Source of the DNA: Formicarius rufipectus | Taxonomy: Eukaryota > Chordata > Aves > Passeriformes > Formicariidae | Length of the DNA: 64,000 bases | Assembly: GCA_013399695.1 (NCBI GenBank) | Contig: VXAU01002071.1 | Coordinates: 1,124,362-1,188,361, forward strand | Reading direction: 5' to 3' | Shown here: piece after piece, positions 36,131 to 47,400 of the stretch | Layout of the letters: every line of letters starts with the position of its first letter | How positions within the stretch are numbered: position 1 is the stretch's first letter | Program-made: the position numbers and the translations under genes | The notes under the pieces: generated by a model | The model's database searches: none | What the model saw: only the letters and a program-made list of their open reading frames with translations | Told to the model about the DNA's origin: nothing

Positions 36131-39100
36131 CCTGTACCGACCCGCAGCTGCCTTTGCCCCTCCTGGAATATTTCCTTGCACACATCGAGCCCCTCTACGA
36201 GTTCATTCCATGGCTTTCCAATGCTGGAGACTCCTTAACTGGGCAGCTTGAGGCTGAATCCTAGAGCCTGGGTAAAGCTAAAGCCCCCGAGACACTCGTC
36301 GCACTCCTTTTCACACTGATACATCCTCAGATACTCTGCTGAGGCATTTCCTGCAGCAGCATCCCCTTCTCTGAGCACGAGGGTACCACCTCTGCTGCCT
36401 CTCTCCAGGGGAAGGTAAAGAAGAGCCCAGTTCTCCCATGTGCAGGGGAAAACTGACCCTCAGCCCCTGCTCTGCCCAGGTGGTGCTGCAGGGGCAGCCG
36501 AGAGAAGGCTACGGCTTAGAGACCCCGACTTTGGTCTCTGTTATTAAAATTAGAGCTTCTCACGCTGATAAACAGTGCTTTGGCCATTGCTCCCACCCCA
36601 CACAAACAGCACGGACTTGTACCTGCTCTGCGAGGTGCTGGCTCACTGAACTACTACGAACGTCCAAGCAGAAACCCTGCAGGAAAACTTCCAGCACTGC
36701 CACAGCCACCGGATTCATTCACGTTTTCATGCCTCAGTGATTTTTTTAACTCGTATTTTTAGCAGAAGGCTGTGTTGCAACACATTTTCCCTGCTCCACA
36801 GAACAGGGAAGTGGAAACACCAGCTAATTAAAGCCGCGGTGAGATGGAGAGAAAGCAGATGAGCCAGGAAGCGCCCAGTGGCACTGCTGAGCACCAGCTT
36901 TGGGGTGTTACAAAAGCGGACGTGTGCTGAGGAGCAAAGCAAGGAGTCAGAGGCTGCTGACAAGCCCAGCCAGCCCCAGCCATTCCTGCTCTCCCACGCT
37001 GGCCTGCAGCAGGGAAGGGATGTGGCATCGGCACATTCGGAGCCTTGTGACAGCCGGGAATGGGCACTGGGGGATTGCTGGAACTGCTCTGGAAGGGGTG
37101 AACTGGTGTCGTTCTGGATGGTGCAGCAATTTAAACAGAGTCCAAATGTTACATTACTTAGTTAAGTATTTTTATTTAAAAATTGATTAATGAAGTGGTT
37201 TTAATTTTAAATTTAAGCTCCAGAGTCACGCCGGTGTTGTCAGGTGGCGCCCGGTGCTGAGGCTGCTTTAAGGGAGGGTGCAGATCAAACCCAGAGCTCT
37301 TTGGTTATTGCACTGCAAACAGTGTGTGGACGAGCAGCAGGACAGGGCAAGGGTGTCCTGAGAGCACAAGGACTCGACTCTGTGCAGTAACACAGGCAGG
37401 GCTGGCTGCCTGCAGTGCTCTGTGAGGCTCAGGAGTGTCACCAGCCATTCCGAGAAACCATGAGCTCCTCTGAATCAGATGCCCAGAAAGAACCTGTTCT
37501 TCTTCCACATTCCTTTTCCTCTGACAAATATAAATAGGTATGACCGAAAATAAGGTCTGATTTCATATACATGGCATGAAGTGTATGCAAGGAGTTGAAT
37601 GATGCAGAGAGAACTTCACAACTGGCCGGAAAGGACTTTGGCACGTTCACAGCCCCGCAGTGCCCCACCCTGTTCATAAACACCGAGCACAAGCGATTGG
37701 GGTCGGGCCCCGAAGGAAGCGCATCCACACGGCGTCACTGATAAGATCCCTGTCAACTTAATGACGTTTATGGGACTCTGTGGGACTGCTAGACACTTTC
37801 CTCAAACCAAATTGCAGGGGCAGTCTGTGTGCTGACAGATCAGTTATGGAAAATACCACGTAGGTAATGCTTACTATTGCACTGCAGTTCACAGAAGTCA
37901 TTAAACATTAATATGGCCAAGGAACAATATGTATTATCTCTGTTTTACAGAAGAGAGGTAGAGAACTGAGGTGATGTGAGGTGATGTGTTTCCGTAGCTT
38001 GGTTGCCATTTTTACCCCCAGGAACCATTAACACCAGGAATGAGAAGGCAGCTCTCAAGGTTTAAGTTTCCCAACGTTTTTCTCAAGGCTTTAATTAAAA
38101 ATAATAATGAGGACACTGCAGTCTTGGACAACCTAATTTTGTTAACTCCCTTACTGTTTTTGTGTTACAGGAAACATCCAAATGCTCAGCCTGGTGAGAA
38201 AGCAATACTGATTTCACTCAATTTGGAGGAATTTATTCTGCTCAGGCCAGAGCAGAGCAAACCTGATGGCAGTTTGGCAGCTGGATGCAGTTTGTTTTAA
38301 AAAGTAGGCAGACATTTAGTTGTATGATAGTTGCAATTTTCAAAATAGCAAGCTGCAAACTTTTTGTTCCTCTTATTAAGAGTTTTCCTGCCAGGGAGTG
38401 GTTTGCAGGGCTGGCCCATGGGTGGGTTCATGCAGGGCAGGGGCAGGGAAATCAGCGGAACACAGATGAGTCAGAGGTCCTGTGTCAGTCTGATTGCTCA
38501 GGAACTGCCCCACCACTGGGTTTCTGGGTTTCTGTGTTTCAGGCAGTCAGCAGAGAAATTCTGCTTTTTCTTCATTCATGCCTGTCCCCTCCCCTGCTCC
38601 TTTGGAAAAGGGCAAATAGATAACTCTGCTTGGGTGGGAGAGGTTTAAAAATAAATGCTGTGCTCCTGCGTGGCTGGTGCACTGTCATGGTGAGTCTGTC
38701 ACCCCTGGACTGATCCCAGCTCTGTTGTCCTCCAGGGTTCTGGTGAGAGTGGGGTGGGCCCAGGACACTGTTCCCAAACTGTCACAAGTGGCCTCTGTTG
38801 TGACTGTGCACATGGAAAGGTGCTGATTTAAGATGCTGATTCTGTACCACAGAACAAGATGTTCTTTTTCTCACTGTTCTCCCCAGAAACTGCTCTTTTG
38901 ATGTGAATTCATCCAAAATTAAGGAATTGGGTTTGTCCTTCAGAAAATTGCTTGTTCTTTGGGTTTGTCAGCCTGTAACAGTATCAACTTTTACAGCCAT
39001 GAATTACAGCAATTCACTTGACTTTTTTTTTTAATCAAAGAGCTTTTATTTTCTAGGCAACAAAAGAAAACATCCAAGCGGTGATAGTGACACATCTCCC

Positions 39101-41417
39101 TCCAATGGAACTGATTCTCTGTTAGCAGATTTCCAAGGCAAACATGATCCAGCAAAGCTAAATACTCTGGATTAAATAATGCTAATTTTAAAAATACTGC
39201 AACTGAGAAATCTCTCCCCAAGGAAAAAAAAATTTACCCACTTTGAGCAAACCTCCAGGACACAAAGCTAAAATCTAGTGCTGCTCCCCAAAGTCAATGC
39301 ATCTGCAAACATGGCAGACAATAAATATGTATCTTCCACTCGTGTTTCAAAGACACCCAAAGACACCTCGTGCACCTCTCTGAGGTAGGTTTTGTGTCCA
39401 TTTTACAGATGGCAAAGGGTGAGGATCAGCTCCTTGTCCAAGGCATCCCAATGCTTCCATGTGAAACCTGAGGGCAGACCTTGGGATCAACAGTCTCTTG
39501 GTCTCTTACCTAGACAGGATTTCATCTCAAGTACTTAGAACACAGTGTAATCTTCAAGTTCCTTTGAACTGGCAGGTATTTCTTTAGGTTTTTAAGCATC
39601 AGCTTCTATAGGGCTGGGTTTTAATGTTGGGTTTGGGGTTTTTTTTAATTTCTTTTCCTAATGACAGGCTAAAAGCAGAGTGGGGTTTAACACTGGAAGC
39701 TAAATGGTTTTCTACAGGGAACTCCCAACAGTGCTAATGGGTATTTTAATACTGAATTAAAATCAAACCTGGTCCATAGTGCTCTTGGTGATTCTAGTCT
39801 TTAATTATTCATGCCTTGATTCAGCAAAGCACTTGTGTAATTATGTTCCTTCTTCAATAAGACCTTCCTGTATTTCAAGATCCAACTGGGAGCTTTTGCT
39901 GAGAACTTCAATGAAACGTGCTTTTTGTAGGAAAGGTGGTTTTGCTGCACCAGTTTAGGCAGGTGCCTTAAGGAATGGAGGCCTTTAAAACTGGGTTTAG
40001 GTTCCACGTGGAAAGTGGGTTTATTTCTGCCTCAGTCCAAAGATGCATGTTCTTGCTCCCCATTTTAAAAGTGCAAGGAAGGTCACTCAAAACACTAACA
40101 GAAAAATGGCAGGCAAAGAATATTTTAAAATTCAAGAAACAAGTATGTGTTGCAGGCATTTCAAAGGAAAAAAAAATCCCCTTCAGTATTATGCACCTTT
40201 ACAGCACCTTTTAAAAGACTTCAAAAGCACTTGCTGTTGAGCCTCCCAACCCCACTGTGAGGTAAGACATTAAATAAAACCAATTTCATCTTCCCTGATA
40301 CTCAACAGTACAAATACAGCTTATTTTGTTCTGAAATTTCAACTGCACCTTTCATTATAAGAATGAAAGTCTTGCTACTCCACAGTCACCAGTGATAAAC
40401 CAAACACATTAAGGCAGAAAGCAGATGAAGAAACTTCAAGCCTCTCTTCTGGCTCAGCACTCTGCCCTTCCAAGGGCAAAACTTTTTACCAGCAAAGAGT
40501 GAGGACTCAACCTTAAAGTGCTCATAATACAGTATTTGGAATCTGGAACAGCTTTGTAACACTGTGGCCATTATTGGCTCTACTCAAGTAAAGTCTGCTT
40601 AAATGTACTTAACAGATGCAAATTAAGTCACTTCCCTAACTACTTATTTCCCTCTTGCCAGAATTTCCAATACCATTATGAAGAATCCCAGGAAACATGC
40701 CTATGATCTGATGTAAACACCAGGGGGTTCAGAGTTATTTTTTCAAGCAACTAAAAACTACCTATGGAGGATTACTAAGTTTATTCAACACTTACCCATC
40801 TACTCATTTATTTAAAAAAGGCTACCTTAAAGCTTAGAGGCCACTTCTTTCCCTAAAGTTCTCTTCACACAAACTAGTCTATTCCTGATGGGAACATGGT
40901 GTAGGGCAGCTCTGAGATCCTCTTTCCAAATTGCATTCTGCTCTTGTATTTGCTCCTTCCATTACAAATGCTGCTGCTGTCCCTCTGAGAACTGCTCCTA
41001 CATACAGAGCCTAATTCCTGTGTAAGCAACGCTGCTATCTGTCTCCCACAGCTTTGGATTGATTGAACTCCCCTGAAAACAGGGGGAATTCCCTCAGCAA
41101 TTCACAGGTGGATTTTATGCTCAGATCACACTCTCACACACACACACACACACACAGAAGGTTATTCCATAAATTGAGGTGTAGCTGCCACCATCCACCA
41201 CCTGCCCCTGTCCACGCCCAGGCCATCCCTCTTTCCAGCCCCCTACTCCCAGACCTGTGCCTTGCTGAAGTCACTTTGCTTTTCAAGCTTGCTTTTTTTT
41301 TTTTTTTTCCTTTTTCTCACGAACGGAATCTTTATGGTCACAAACAGCTTCTCTGGGGGAATCCAGAATCCCATCCCGCTGAGGTAGTCGATGGAACCCT
41401 CCTCGTGCTGCCCGCCG
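36131..41417. other. Gene-poor stretch; right part probably YOD1 3' UTR
   Basis: No coding exon was supported. The AT-rich part from about 38.9 to 41.4 kb directly follows the YOD1 stop on minus and has several minus-strand AATAAA signals (for example at 40807-40812, 40780-40785, 40020-40025 and 39045-39050). Mammalian YOD1 has a long 3' UTR, so much of this may be transcribed. The true end cannot be set from sequence. Confidence 0.45.
41128..41156. repeat. (CA)n microsatellite
   Basis: A short run of about 11 CA units, in the probable YOD1 3' UTR. Confidence 0.9.
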
Positions 41418-43336
41418 TCACACCTCCCCAAAATTGGTGTGCCCAGTCTCCTTGGCGTGCTCCCTGGCCTCCAGCTGCCCCGTGAGCCCCTTCTGGCACA
41501 CCATGCACCGCAGGGCGAAGTGATTCACGTCGGTGAACTGCCTCTTCCTCCTGGCCTCGTCGGCCAGCTCCAGGGCTTGGGCCAGCACCACGTCATCACT
41601 GGTGGAGAAGATGGTCTGGGGGGGAATGTCCGAACCGGGCACGCGGCGCTCCAGAGGGTCGTAGTGGATGCCGTCGTAGATGAGCAGCACGCGTTTGGTG
41701 TAGCCGGCGTCCTCCCCGAAGCGGTCGATGCGCACGGTCTGCGTGTCCACCACGCAGATCTCGCACTGGTAGAACTTGGAGAGGATGGACACTTCGATGG
41801 CCCCCCCCCAGGTCTCCTCCCTCCGGATCCAGTCACAGTAGTCCCGGTTGCTCTTGCCCAGCACGGCCTCGCAGTAGGACTCGGGGTCGCTGGCCACGAT
41901 CTGCGCGATGAGCTGGCGCATCTCGGGCGCGCAGCCGGGGTCGTGCACGCCGCCCTCCACCACGTAGGACACGCTGGTGAAGAGGCAGGAGTTGTCTGCT
42001 GGCACCACCCGTCTGGCCAGCACCGGCACGGCCTCGCGGAGAGGGTGGGACATGGTCCTCTTGGTGACCACGGGCGAGTCGGGCTGGGGCTTGGACGTGT
42101 CCTCCTCGACTATGAGGGTGTCACCTGCCAGACAGGAGCGGGGGGGAGAGGTGAGAGGGGCACACACGGGGTGTGGTGTTGCTACTGATGAGAACAGAAC
42201 AGAATCGTGGAACCGTGGAATGGTTTGGGTCGGGAGGGACTGGAGCACAAGTCCTGTGGGGAGAGGCTGAGGGAGTTGGGGGTGTTCAGTTTGGAGAAGA
42301 GGGGGCTCAGAGGTGACCTCCTCACTATAACTACCTAAGGGAAGTTATAGCCAGGTGGGGTTGGTGTCTTCTCCCAGGCAGCAGTAATAGGACGAAGGGA
42401 CAGGGCTGGAGCTCTGCCAGGGGCAGTTCAGGTTGGATATTAGAAAAAATTCTTTCCAGAGAGAGTGATCAGGCATTGGAATGGCCTGCCCAGAGAGGGG
42501 GAGGATTCACCATCCCTGGAGGTTTTTAAACTGAGATTGGACGTGGCACTGAGTGCCATGATCCAATAAACAGACGAGTCAGACTCAATGATCTTGGAGG
42601 TCTTTTCTAACCCAATTGATTCTATGATTCTATGGCACTGACTGCCATCCAGTAAACAGACTGGAGTTGGACCAAAGGTTGGACTCGATGATCTCGGAGG
42701 TCTTCTCCAACCCAATCGATTCTATTCTACGATTCTAAAGATCACCTCATCCCACCCCCTGCCACGGGCAGGGACAGCTCCCACCAGCCCAGGTGGCTCC
42801 CAGCCCGGTCCCACCTGCCCTTGGCCGCGTCCCCCCGTGTCCCCCAGCTCGGTATCCCGACGGAAAAGCGTCTCCTCGGCCCAACCCCAAGCGGCTCCAC
42901 AGCAGCCCCGGGGGGGGACTCACCTTCCGCTCCCCGCCGCCTCCGGACCCCCGGGACGCCTCACAGCCCCGGCGAGCAGGATGTTGACACCTGCCCCGGC
43001 AGCGGAACCGGCCGGGCCGGTGCGAGGGGCGTGCGCGGCCTCGGCAATGCCCATCCCCGGGGCAGCGCGGCGCGGCGAGCACCGCCCTCCCCACACACAC
43101 CCCCCCCACACAAACACACCCTCCTCACCCGAGTGGATGCCGAGCTCGCCGAGGCGGCGCTCGCCGTCGCTGAGGTCGAGGGAGCGGGGGGGGAAGCCGA
43201 GCAGGAGGCGCTGCGCGGGGGCGGGCACGCCGGTGAGCGCGGCCAGCGCGGCCTGCATGTCGCGGAGCCGCGAGTGCGGCGACAGCGCGGGCAGCGCGTG
43301 AGACCCGCTGCGGGCCTTACAGCGCAGCCGCAGCAT
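41418..43336 (-). CDS. YOD1: OTU-family deubiquitinase YOD1
   Basis: Ubiquitin thioesterase (OTU1 type) that works with p97/VCP in ER-associated degradation, by family knowledge. Two coding exons on minus: 43129-43336 (true ATG at 43336, donor TCGG|GTGAGG, phase 1) and 41418-42124 (acceptor CTGGCAG). Together they encode 304 residues; human is 348, the difference lying at the N-terminus. An N-terminal UBX-like segment spans residues 1-75. The OTU core has the catalytic Asp-Asn-Ser-Cys loop (PADNSCLF, Cys about 116) and the catalytic His in YDGIHYDPLE. A C-terminal C2H2 zinc finger (CMVCQ...H...H, ending TNFGEV) is complete. The 1-kb intron holds a composite CR1 insertion. The gene is divergent from PFKFB2, with 1.1 kb between start codons. 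Confidence 0.96.
42190..42800. repeat. Composite CR1 cluster in the YOD1 intron
   Basis: Three parts: an antisense CR1 tail (42190-42235), a longer sense CR1 3' region (about 42235-42740) and another antisense tail (42740-42800). The sense part has a duplicated end: the phrase ggaggtctt..taacccaattgattcta appears at about 42595 and again near 42696. Confidence 0.85.
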
Positions 43337-43450
43337 CCTCCGAGCCGGTCTGGTCCCGGTCCAGGTCCAGGTCTAGCCCGGCCCGGCCCCGGCCCCGGTC
43401 ACGGTCACGGTCCAGGCCCGGCCCCGGGACCGGCCCAGCCGCCGCCGCCC

Positions 43451-43464
43451 GTTCTCGCGAGAAC
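43451..43464. promoter_or_regulatory. TCTCGCGAGA palindromic promoter element
   Basis: A perfect 14-bp palindrome, gttctcgcgagaac, lies about 115 bp upstream of the YOD1 ATG. The core TCTCGCGAGA is a known CpG-island promoter element bound by BANP/ZBTB33-type factors. It probably marks the YOD1 core promoter. Confidence 0.6.
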
Positions 43465-43477
43465 ACAGAGAGTGGCC

Positions 43478-44410
43478 ATCTCATTTGCATACCCACCGGC
43501 ACCGCCCACGTAATTTGCATATAACCGCCGCGACCCTCTTCATTCGCAAATCAGTTTCCCCCTCATTTGCATAAGGGAAGGGGTGACGCTGCGCGTAATT
43601 TGCATAATCCGCGCGCTCCCGTGCCCTCCCCTCTCAGCTGAGCACCGCCACCTCATTTGCATAGGGTAGGGACATCGCCAGTCTAATTGGCATAATAGGT
43701 GGAACACGATGCACACTTCATTTGCATATCCCAGGAGCTGCCGTGCCCTCCGCTCTCAGCTGAGCACCGCCCACTTAATTTGCATAGCAAGGGGACCACG
43801 CCCATTTAATTTGCATATTAGGCGGAGCACAGCGCGGACCTCATTTGCGTAACGCTGGAGCACCTGTGCCCTCCCCTTCGCCGAGCACCGCCCACCTCAT
43901 TTGCATAGTGCGAGGACATCACAGTCTCATTTGCATAACGCAATGACGCCATCGCCCGTCTCATTTGCATAAGGCCATGACGCCATCCTCAATCTCATTT
44001 GCATAGAACGAGGACATCGCCTATCTCATTTGCATAAAATAACGACTGCACCGCCCACCTCATTTGCATGACACAATGAAGCCACCGCCCATCTAATTTC
44101 CATAGGGCGCTGACACCGCCCGTCTCATTTACATAGCCCACACATCTAACATGGGGCGGGCACGGCGTGCATCTCATTTGCATAACACTGCCCATCTCTT
44201 TTCCATACCGCGCTAACACCACCCATCTAATGAGCATAGCATGCCCTTTCTTATTTGCATAATGAAGCTATCTCATTAGCATAGAACCGCGCACCGCCCC
44301 ATTCATCTGCATGGCCCCGCCCATTTAATTTACATACAACGCAACGCCCACTCCGGACCGCCTCTTAGCATGGCTCTTTTGCATAGCTCATTAGCATCTC
44401 ATTAGCATGC
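43478..44410. promoter_or_regulatory. Tandem octamer (ATTTGCAT) array between YOD1 and PFKFB2
   Basis: Sixteen exact ATTTGCAT copies, all in the same orientation, start at 43483, 43513, 43565, 43598, 43655, 43720, 43778, 43809, 43899, 43929, 43963, 43997, 44028, 44062, 44176 and 44253. More than ten one- or two-base variants also occur (for example cattagcat, atttacat, atttgcgt). The best-ordered part (43870-44110) shows a unit of about 30-35 bp: caccgcccatctcatttgca, then taa and a variable tail often ending atga or agga. It is a degenerate minisatellite whose most constant base block is the POU-factor octamer, beside a CACCGCCC box. It fills nearly the whole divergent promoter interval. Confidence 0.9.
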
Positions 44411-44437
44411 GGCGCGCCTCCGTGCCGGTGCGCAGCC

Positions 44438-47400
44438 ATGTCGGCCGTGCCCCGGGGCTGCGCTGGGGCCCCGCGGAGCCGGGCGGGCGACAAGCAGTGT
44501 TGTGAGTATCCGGGGAGGGGATTCGGGATGCGGCTTTGTGTCCTTCCAGTCCATACGAGGTTGGGGAAGGGGAGGACGCTGCGGGGGAAGGAGCTCTCCT
44601 TCCTGGCCACGCGTGTCCGTCCCGCGCGGGACAGGCATGGGGATGCGTTAGGGATGTGCTGAGGATGCTCCGGGGATGTACTGAGGTGCTGGAGTCCTGC
44701 CCGACCTGTACTCCCCCGCCGGGGTCACCCTGTCCCGCTCGCTCCCATCCTCCCGCTTTCTCGCCTCCCGGGTGCCGTATCCATCCCCATCCCCCTGCNC
44801 TTTTCCCCCCGCCCTGTCCCCGGCTCTTCCCCCCCATCCCTGCCTTTCCCCGGGTGTTTTCTGAGCCTGCTCGGACTGTTTGCTGAAGGGACGTGACCTG
44901 TTTGTTAAAAACATCTTTCTTTCGTCCTTGGCGGCTCCTCTGCCCGTTCGGTGAACACTTTTAAACGCTGTTTTAGCCCCACTAGGCGCCGGTGTTCCCG
45001 GTGCGCCTCATTAGCCAACACCTGGGAGACCACGGAGCGGTCGCCGCAGTTAATTAGCCGGACACAACACGAGCTCATTATGAGCTGCTCGAGCCCGCTA
45101 AGAGATGCGCGGAGGTGGTTTGCCCATCGGAAGTAGGGGTGACTCTGGGTTGGCTCTCGCGTGTCGCTGGTGCTGCTGTTGTAGGGTGAGATTTCGGGGT
45201 TTTTTTGGCAGCATGGGCTTCCTACATGACCAACTCCCCGACCCTGATCGTGATGATCGGGCTCCCCGCTCGCGGCAAGACCTACATGTCCAAGAAGCTC
45301 ACCCGCTACCTCAACTGGATCGGGGTGCCCACCAAAGGTGTGTGTGTGGTGGAGGGGATGTTCTCTGCCCTTTGCTGGGATGTCTGGGGATGAAATGCCA
45401 CCAGCCTCACGCCCTCCCGTCTCCTGTGTGTGAAGTGTTTAATTTAGGGGTGTACCGGCGTGAGGCAGTGAAGTCTTACAAGTCCTACGACTTCTTCAGG
45501 CACGACAACAAGGAAGCCATGGAAATCCGCAAGTGAGTCGCTCGAGGGGGCTGGGCTGACCCCTGGTGGGCTGGAGACGCTCAGGTCCTGTGTTTGAGGA
45601 GCACGAAATAACATCTGGTGCCTGTGAGGGCAGGAGGGAATAGCACGAACCGTGCAGGGATCCTGCTGGGAGGGGAGGATGTGAGTGGGAGAGTTGTTGT
45701 TCACTTGGGGCTGTGAGTGTCAGGTGATGGAGAAGGTTGTAGACACAGGTGCCTTGTGATTTCTGGGGCTCTTGGAAGGGTGAAGGGGCTGGGCGGGAGG
45801 TGTTTAAATCCCTCCCTGGTGGTTCAGAAGCTTTGATAGGGGAATGCTTTCCATGAGCTCTGACTATCCCTATTTCTGTCCCGCAGACGATGTGCCTTGG
45901 TGGCTCTGGAGGATGTGAAGGCTTATCTCCTGGAGGAGTGTGGCCAAATAGCTGTAAGATTTCTCTGCACTGGAGTTTTACATCGGGGTAGTTCAAAGCT
46001 GCCCAGGGTATTTGGGGGATGGTTTAAAACAGCCTTTGATAAACTTGTTTATTGATACTGACTCCTTTTCTGGTAGGTGTTTGATGCCACCAACACAACT
46101 CGAGAGCGACGGGACCTGATCTTAAATTTTGCTAAGGAAAACGCTTTCAAGGTAGTGCTCCTGGATTTAATTTGTGGTCACTGCCCTGAGAGATATTGTG
46201 GCTCCCCAGAGCAGCAGCTCTGCAGTTTTAAATCAGGGTGGAGTTCTTGACTCTCTGAAATGTGCTTCCTTGCCTTCTCCCTAGGTGTTTTTTGTGGAGT
46301 CTGTCTGTGATGATCCAGAGGTCATTGCTGCCAACATCCTGGTGCGTGCTGTGTTTTCCAGGCTCAGCTGCTGTGGGAACTCTGGTGCCCAGCACAAGGT
46401 CATGGGCTCTGGTGGCTTAGGGGATTGTCTGCAAATGCCTGGCTCTGGCATTTCACCTTGGGAACAGGCAGCTGGCGTTTGCAGGTTTATAAAAAGCTAA
46501 AGAAGATGTTATGTGAGAATGTGGAAATCAAATGAAGTCTGAGGAATGTTTGACCTTGAAGTGTGTGTGTTGGTGAGGGAGGACAGAGCTCAGAGCTCAC
46601 AGCTGTGTCTGCCAGGGCTGAGCACTTCAGTGTTGCCCTTTGTTTCCTCTCCAGGAGCAGGTTTTTCCTCAGGGCAGCGTTAAACAATGTGGATTTGTTG
46701 CAAAAGAGAAGAATAACCTTATTCAGCGTTGCTTTTGTTCCCTCTTGAGTTTGCTTTGCTCTCACAAAGCTGTGCTGTCTGTTGACCAGGAGGTGAAAGT
46801 TTCCAGCCCTGACTACCCAGAGAGGCACCGGGAGAACGTGATGGACGATTTCCTGAAGAGGATTGAGTGCTACAAGGTCACCTATCAGCCTCTCGATCCC
46901 GATGCTGATGACAAGTAAGCAAATCCCTGGTGTCCCCTTTGTCCTTGAGCACATGAGCTGCTTTGCTGTCTGTGGCCCAGGATGCTCTGATGCATCTGCT
47001 GGAGCCTCTGCTCTTCCAAAATGTGATTGTGTGAAGGTGGTATCACAGGTCCCAATGATTTGAAAGGACTTTTCTCTGGTGTGATCACAGAATCACAGGA
47101 AGATTTGGGTTGGAAGGGACCTTAAAGGTCATTTTGTCCTTGCCATGGGCAGGGACACCTTCCACCAGCCCAAGGTGCTCCAAGCCCCGTCCAACCTGAC
47201 CTTGGACACTTCCAGGAGTGGGGCAGCCACAGCTTCTCTGCCCAACCTGTGCCAGGGCCTGCCCACCTTTAAGCCCAGCAACTCAGTGTCTCTGCTGCCT
47301 GCTGGAGTGACCAGGGGCAGTGCTGGTGCCTTTCCTAGCGCAGAAACAGCTGGGTTACACCCACAGGTGCACATGCTTAGTTTTTAAAACCAGTCCTGTG

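Noticed and set aside
35497..36183. 228-codon open frame on minus in the CpG island
   Set aside because: GC-rich sequence with few stops, Arg/Ser/Ala-biased, no recognisable domain. Better read as promoter or untranslated exon.
43995..44237. Minus-strand frame with repeated MQMRW and ANEI peptides
   Set aside because: A translation shadow of the octamer array (atgcaaat reads as MQM or ANE).
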